Assembly (NCBI RefSeq): GCF_022602565.1
Contig: NZ_JALBCV010000003.1
Coordinates: 187,273 to 251,272 of the forward strand
Reading direction: 5' to 3'
Source of the DNA: Rosenbergiella metrosideri
GTDB taxonomy: Bacteria; Pseudomonadota; Gammaproteobacteria; Enterobacterales; Enterobacteriaceae
Length of the DNA stretch: 64,000 nt
The translations under genes and the position numbers were made by a program. Position 1 is the stretch's first letter. Each line of letters opens with the position of its first letter. Under the pieces are notes generated by a model that saw nothing but the letters and a program-made list of their open reading frames with translations, was not told the DNA's origin and did not search any database. Of this stretch, positions 59,888 to 64,000 are shown in pieces.

Positions 59888-60907
59888 ATGAAAAAAACGC
59901 TTTTTATAGCACTAGGTTCTAAAGGACTCGGGTTATTAGCCATAAGCTTTATGATTTCGGGATGCCAATCTTTCGCCATTTCGTTAACGCATGGCGCGAT
60001 GGAAAATGAAACGACGAAAAAGAACGTTCAAGCATTAGCTGCCTATGCAGATAAGAATGTTAAGAACGACTTGAAGATCACTGCCGATTACCGTTATGGT
60101 GAGTTACCGAGTTCAAGAATGGATATTGTGACCCCGAGTACCCGGCCCGGACAACACTATCCAGTCATCGTGTTAGTGCACGGTGGTGGCTGGGTAGCGG
60201 GGAATAAAGAGAGTATGTTGGCCTATGCAAGGCTCTTAGCCGACAAAGGATTTGCGGTAGTCAATGTTGAGTATAGTCTGGTACCTACCCAAGCCTTCCC
60301 CACCCAACTCAAACAGCTTAACCAAGCCTTACAGGCACTCAGTACCTTGCACGATTGGCCACTAGACCTTAATCGCCTCTTTCTCAGCGGAGACTCTGCC
60401 GGTGCGAATATTGTCAGTAACTATGCCGCTCTACTTTACTCCCCCACGTTACAACAGCAGCTGGCGATCACCCCTGCTATCCAACCTCACCAGCTTAAAG
60501 GCTTAGTCTTACACAGTGGCGTCTATGATATCGCGAGTTTATATCAAAGTGGCCAGAAGCTTCCTTGGACGACGCGCTGGATCATGCAAGAGGTATTAGG
60601 CGCTTATAGCGGAGAAACCCCACCTAGCCTGAGAAAACTTTATGCGATGTCGGCAACACCTTGGCTGACGACCCACTATCCTCCTGTATGGATTAGCGCG
60701 AGCGATAATGATTTGCTGACCCAAGGACAATCACGCCCCTTTATAGAACGCTTAACCGCACTCAATGTTCCTGTTGAGGCACATATCTATCCTAAACAAT
60801 GGCCTGAGCCACTCAACCATGACTTTGAATTCAGCATGCAGTATCGCGCGAGCCAGCAGGTCTTCGATAGCTCAGTTGACTTTATTCGCCGCTACTCAGA
60901 TAGATAG
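59888..60907 (+). CDS. Lipoprotein alpha/beta hydrolase (HSL/carboxylesterase type)
   Basis: 339 residues. Lipobox ISGC with the lipid-bearing Cys26. Oxyanion motif VHGGGW (His98-Gly101), nucleophile Ser170 in FLSGDSAGAN, probable Asp275 in SDNDLL and His311 in PLNHDFEF: the hormone-sensitive lipase/kynurenine formamidase-like arrangement. It should hydrolyse short-chain esters at the envelope. The residue after Cys26 is Gln, so an outer-membrane anchor is expected. Single gene divergent from gcd; substrate unknown. Confidence 0.82.
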   Translation: MKKTLFIALGSKGLGLLAISFMISGCQSFAISLTHGAMENETTKKNVQALAAYADKNVKNDLKITADYRYGELPSSRMDIVTPSTRPGQHYPVIVLVHGGGWVAGNKESMLAYARLLADKGFAVVNVEYSLVPTQAFPTQLKQLNQALQALSTLHDWPLDLNRLFLSGDSAGANIVSNYAALLYSPTLQQQLAITPAIQPHQLKGLVLHSGVYDIASLYQSGQKLPWTTRWIMQEVLGAYSGETPPSLRKLYAMSATPWLTTHYPPVWISASDNDLLTQGQSRPFIERLTALNVPVEAHIYPKQWPEPLNHDFEFSMQYRASQQVFDSSVDFIRRYSDR

Positions 60908-60924
60908 TAAATACTTACAAACTA

Positions 60925-61350
60925 TCATTCTAACTGGAGCACCTTAAGTAGCTGCTCCAGCGATTGAACTGGCGTGCTGTAAGAATGGATGGCAGGTGGA
61001 TAAGAGGGTGATACCGAGGATTGTAGACAAAAATCAGCCACACACTGGTACTGCTCTATCCCTTCTAATAGCCCCAAAGGTACCCAGAAATATGGGACCT
61101 GCGCTAACGGATTAGGAACCGTGCTACCGCAGTGCTGACAAAAGTCATTACGATAACCGGTCTCTTTCCTCCAAGAGTGAATACTCGCTTCGCCTGTAGA
61201 CCAAGCAAAGTCTCGATGATGCACTAGCGTTGCGAAATTAGATTCAGTCCCTGTTTGACGACGACATAAGGAGCAATGGCAACGATAGAAGGTTGTTGGG
61301 CTATAGGATAAGGTAAATTTTATTAAACCGCATAAACAAGAGCCTTGCAT
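60925..61350 (-). CDS. GFA/CENP-V zinc-domain protein
   Basis: 141 residues. Cysteine pattern GSCLCGLIKF, CHCSLCRRQTGTES and CQHCGSTVP is that of the GFA (glutathione-dependent formaldehyde-activating) family, which holds zinc. Many members are not formaldehyde enzymes, so only the fold is claimed. It is convergent with the esterase gene. No partner gene suggests a pathway. Confidence 0.8.
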   Translation of the reverse strand: MQGSCLCGLIKFTLSYSPTTFYRCHCSLCRRQTGTESNFATLVHHRDFAWSTGEASIHSWRKETGYRNDFCQHCGSTVPNPLAQVPYFWVPLGLLEGIEQYQCVADFCLQSSVSPSYPPAIHSYSTPVQSLEQLLKVLQLE

Positions 61351-61527
61351 AGTCTGCTCAACGTGTTGTGTGAGGATGAGCCACTATACCTAACATTCGA
61401 TCTATTCAGTGCAAAAACTTTATGAGTTCGCCGCTGATTGACTATTGGTTAGTAGCAAGTACTAACGTACATTCTCCTATAGGCTGAGTAAAACACAGAC
61501 TCATGGAGAGTAGGCTAGGGATTAATC

Positions 61528-62405
61528 ATGGCTTCATCACGTGCCACATTACTGGGTATTTCTGCAATTTTACTCTAGAGTACCCTCGTAGGCCTTATAC
61601 GTCAGGTAACGTTTTACTTCGGGCCAGTCGGAGGCTCGGCACTGTTCTATTTTGCTTCCAGCACATTGTTAGTACTTACTATCAGCTTACCTAAAGTGAA
61701 AGCTTTCCCAAAAGTGTACCTATATTTAGGTACCCTGCTCTTCGTTGCTTACGAAATCTGCTTGTCGCTTTCGCTTGGCTTCTCTACTTCAAATATTTAA
61801 GCGATACAGATTGGTCTAACCAACAGTCTATGGCCAGGTATGACCCTACTTTTAGCGGTACTTCGCAATGGACAGCGTTCGAAATGCTTAATGCTCCTCG
61901 GCATAGCAATTAGCATGCTAGGGATTAGCCAAGTCCTCGGGTAGGGCCAAGGTAATTTATGCAATCTATGCTAGCCAATCTAGGCGAGAATCCATTGCGC
62001 TACGGTCTTAGCTCCTCCAGTACGATAATCTAGAGTCTATATTGTGTGTTAATCAAAAGACTTGCCAACGGCTGTAACGGTACCACCCTGTACTTTATGC
62101 TGACCGCCATCGCCCTGTGGAGTGGGTTTTCTACTTACGCGCCCTCCCTATCTAAACTTTACCTCGACAAATATTGGGGCGCTCTGTCTACTCGCCTGCG
62201 CGATGGGCTTAGGTTACGCCGCGTGGAATGCGGGTATCTTGCACGGCAATATTAGGTTGCTCGCTGCCCTCAGCGACTTTATCCCGGTGATTTCGAACTT
62301 ATTTCAAGTGTTTGGTTAAGCCAGCCATTAAGTGGCATTTTTTGGATCGGAGCGTTGTTAGTATGTGGTGGATTGTTGGTGTGCTGGGTGGGGGGAGTAA
62401 GATGA
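61528..62405 (+). pseudogene. yddG: Decayed yddG (EamA-type aromatic amino acid exporter)
   Basis: Reading through stops and three frames gives a whole YddG-like protein: GPVGGSALFYFASSTLLVLT, LLFVAYEICLSLSLGFSTSN, IQIGLTNSLWPGMTLLLAVL, NPLRYGL, GLGYAAWNAGILHGNIRL and FWIGALLVCGGLLVCW. In-frame TAG stops lie at 61576, 61942 and (second frame) 62031, and TAA at 61798. The first and the third TAG replace Trp codons of the E. coli protein, and the TAA falls at a Gln (AAT-ATT-TAA-GCG-ATA). Frame changes lie near 61950-61968, 62180 and 62315. YddG exports Phe, Tyr and Trp; this copy cannot. Confidence 0.85.
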
Positions 62406-62663
62406 CTCAATATAGTAGTAAATAAATGGACAAGATAAATTTTATCACTAAAAGTATAAAACCGTAACAATTAAAAAATGATATAACTATATTAAGAATA
62501 TTTCTTAATCAAAAGAATTGAGTGTATTTAAAATTTTCCCCTAGGTATAGAGGACCAAAATAAGTAAATCAGGTAAAATATGATAGTAAACTACATCTTA
62601 AAAAGATTTTAACCTGTCCTTAAGGTCCTCAGTACTTTAAAAAATACTTATACTATAAATTTT
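62406..62663. other. AT-rich spacer before the polysaccharide exporter genes
   Basis: 258 bases of very AT-rich DNA between yddG and the ABC exporter. No gene, terminator or repeat could be supported. It marks the boundary to a low-GC block. Confidence 0.4.
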
Positions 62664-63401
62664 TCATTTAAAATAATGACTAAGCACTTGCTCAGGACTT
62701 CCATCCATTTTTACTTTCCCATGTTCTAACCAAATAATTCGAGTGCAATTCTTTGAGAGAAGTTCATAACTATGACTAGCTAATATAAGTATTTTTGTAG
62801 AACTAATAATCTCAGACAATCTCCTTTCAGCCTTATCTTTGAAACCTTCATCTCCGACTGATAGCCATTCGTCCATTATTAATATTTGAGGTTTAAATAT
62901 TGTTGAAACACTAAAACCCAGCCTCATTTGCATTCCAGAAGAGTAAGTCCTTACAGGCATATCAATAAAGTCACCTAGATCAGTAAAAGAGATAATATCA
63001 TCTATCTTGCTACTTATTTCTTTTTTATTTAACCCTAGTAACGCTCCGCGTATATATATATTTTCTCGGCCGGTGAACTCAGGATTAATACCTAAAGATA
63101 TTGATACTAAAGAACCTATGCTACCCACTATTTTTGCATCACCAGATGTTGGGTAATAAACTTTACTAAACATCCTTAGTAGCGTTGTTTTACCAGAACC
63201 ATTATGTCCGATAAGGCCAACGCGCTCCCCATCATTAATCTCTATGTCGAGATTACTCAAAGCAGTAACTACAGCCCTTCCATTTTTACTGCCTAGCTTA
63301 CCGCCTGTAGCAAATCCAATAAAATTTTTCTTGATAGACCTAGAAGCAGCATCATATATAGGGAAATCTAAGCTCGCACCTTCTAACTTTATTAATGCCA
63401 T
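62664..63401 (-). CDS. Polysaccharide ABC exporter ATPase (Wzt/KpsT type)
   Basis: 245 residues from ATG 63401; a TTG at 63413 is an alternative. ABC ATPase with Walker A GLIGHNGSGKTTLLRMFSKV, signature YSSGMQMRLGFS and Walker B ILIMDEWLSVGDEGFKD. The insert-free length and RTYSSGM are typical of KpsT/Wzt/RfbE proteins that drive export of O-antigen or capsule chains. It lacks a C-terminal glycan-binding domain seen in some Wzt. It starts 2 bases after the permease stop. Codons are very AT-rich, unlike the rest of the window. Confidence 0.9.
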   Translation of the reverse strand: MALIKLEGASLDFPIYDAASRSIKKNFIGFATGGKLGSKNGRAVVTALSNLDIEINDGERVGLIGHNGSGKTTLLRMFSKVYYPTSGDAKIVGSIGSLVSISLGINPEFTGRENIYIRGALLGLNKKEISSKIDDIISFTDLGDFIDMPVRTYSSGMQMRLGFSVSTIFKPQILIMDEWLSVGDEGFKDKAERRLSEIISSTKILILASHSYELLSKNCTRIIWLEHGKVKMDGSPEQVLSHYFK

Positions 63402-63403
63402 AT

Positions 63404-64000
63404 CTATACCCAATAAGGAACTTTATATTTTAATTTACCGATAACAAGGATCGATAATAATAATCCCATTAAAGCCATCGATAATGTATATGTGTATGTT
63501 GTAATTGTTGGCACTTGGCCAAGGAGAGGAGCTCTAACCAGTTCAATTAAATGATAAAAAGGATTGAATTGTAATAATTTTATACCTACATGGTGTGAAA
63601 GTAGTTTTGGCATCCAAATTACTGGAGTTAAGTAAAAGACCACTTGCATTATGCTAAGTACTATTTGAGTCATATCTCTGAAGCGAGCACATACAATTGC
63701 AAGAAGGAATATAATCCATAGTAAATTCATTATAAGAATAATGATACCAGGTATCACAAGCAGCGAACTTATATTTATTTTTATAGAAAACAAGATAATT
63801 ACAATAGGAAAAATTGCAATATTATGTAAAAATATAATAAAATTTTTCCAAAGTGTTCTCATCATATGAACACCTAACGGGATAGGTAGTTGCTTTATAA
63901 TACCCTCGGATGATATTAGTGCATCACATCCTTCGGTAATCGCCCCTATTATAAATGACCATAAAATTAGTCCTAAAGTTAAAAAAGGAAGAAACTCTTT
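63404..64000 (-). CDS. Polysaccharide ABC exporter permease (Wzm/KpsM type), 5' end outside window
   Basis: 199 C-terminal residues in one open frame to the right edge (KEFLPFLTLGLILWSFIIGA at the visible start). ABC-2 type membrane protein with five to six spans, conserved MRTLWKNFIIFLHN, LLWIIFLLAIVCARFRDMTQ and NPFYHLIELVRAPLLG. It forms the channel with the Wzt-type ATPase, exporting an undecaprenyl-linked polysaccharide. An internal ATG at 63865 is not the true start. Probably the edge of an O-antigen or capsule locus. Confidence 0.88.
   Translation of the reverse strand, partial: KEFLPFLTLGLILWSFIIGAITEGCDALISSEGIIKQLPIPLGVHMMRTLWKNFIIFLHNIAIFPIVIILFSIKINISSLLVIPGIIILIMNLLWIIFLLAIVCARFRDMTQIVLSIMQVVFYLTPVIWMPKLLSHHVGIKLLQFNPFYHLIELVRAPLLGQVPTITTYTYTLSMALMGLLLSILVIGKLKYKVPYWV

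Noticed and set aside
61528-62405. TAG recoding as Trp in yddG
   Set aside because: A TAA stop and at least three frameshifts in the same gene point to decay; other genes in the window use TAG as a normal stop.

Overview
The window looks like a chromosomal segment of an Enterobacterales bacterium. Many genes match E. coli K-12 proteins closely and keep familiar order (gltP, acs, yjcE, soxR/soxS, yjcB; chbBCARFG; bglGFB). Periplasmic sugar oxidation by a PQQ glucose dehydrogenase and a three-subunit gluconate dehydrogenase, together with many sugar-acid and beta-glucoside functions, fits an Erwiniaceae-like, plant-, nectar- or insect-associated organism (Pantoea, Tatumella or Rosenbergiella are my guesses, not shown by any marker gene). 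No rRNA, tRNA, CRISPR array, integrase or intact insertion sequence was recognised.

Layout. 1-4.9 kb: a plus-strand run of exported enzymes (end of a neutral-ceramidase-like protein, a Tat-exported alpha/beta hydrolase, a cupin, a gluconolactonase) closed by glycerate kinase. 5-12 kb: a complete chitobiose locus on the minus strand (chbB, C, A, R, F, G, then the chitoporin chiP). 12.3-17 kb: a pyroglutamate operon (pxpA, DUF969, DUF979, pcp) with a divergent MFS carrier. 17-19.7 kb: a decayed S6-type autotransporter. 20-24.2 kb: a glycosyltransferase with a GINT1-like propeller protein, ssuE and a Bcr/CflA drug exporter. 24.4-31.5 kb: xylB, apbE and a frameshifted three-domain soluble NADH:fumarate reductase, divergent from a CitT/TtdT-type dicarboxylate antiporter; a perfect FNR site lies between them. 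31.6-35.9 kb: bglGFB with its RNA antiterminator. 36-40 kb: GNAT, a YcgR-like PilZ protein, tsx, an MFS carrier. 40-47.6 kb: gluconate 2-dehydrogenase, sbmA, an exported ParB-fold protein, yncE. 47.7-57 kb: murQ, gltP, acs, lrgAB-type genes, yjcE, soxR/soxS, yjcB. 57-62.4 kb: gcd, a lipoprotein esterase, a GFA protein and a badly decayed yddG. 62.4-64 kb: AT-rich DNA with a KpsMT/Wzm-Wzt polysaccharide exporter that runs off the right edge.

How it works together. Gcd oxidises glucose to gluconolactone in the periplasm, the exported lactonase can open the lactone, and the gluconate dehydrogenase takes gluconate to 2-ketogluconate, all feeding electrons to the respiratory chain. The bgl and chb loci bring in aryl-beta-glucosides and chitin dimers by PTS. 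The fumarate reductase, ApbE and antiporter would serve anaerobic redox balance. Regulation visible in the sequence: a CRP site at tsx, an exact SoxR operator in an overlong soxS promoter, a Fur-like box before yncE, FNR sites, and a bgl RAT/terminator.

Three loci show gene decay: the autotransporter (frameshifts plus loss of the catalytic serine), the fumarate reductase (one apparent missing C), and yddG (several stops and frameshifts).
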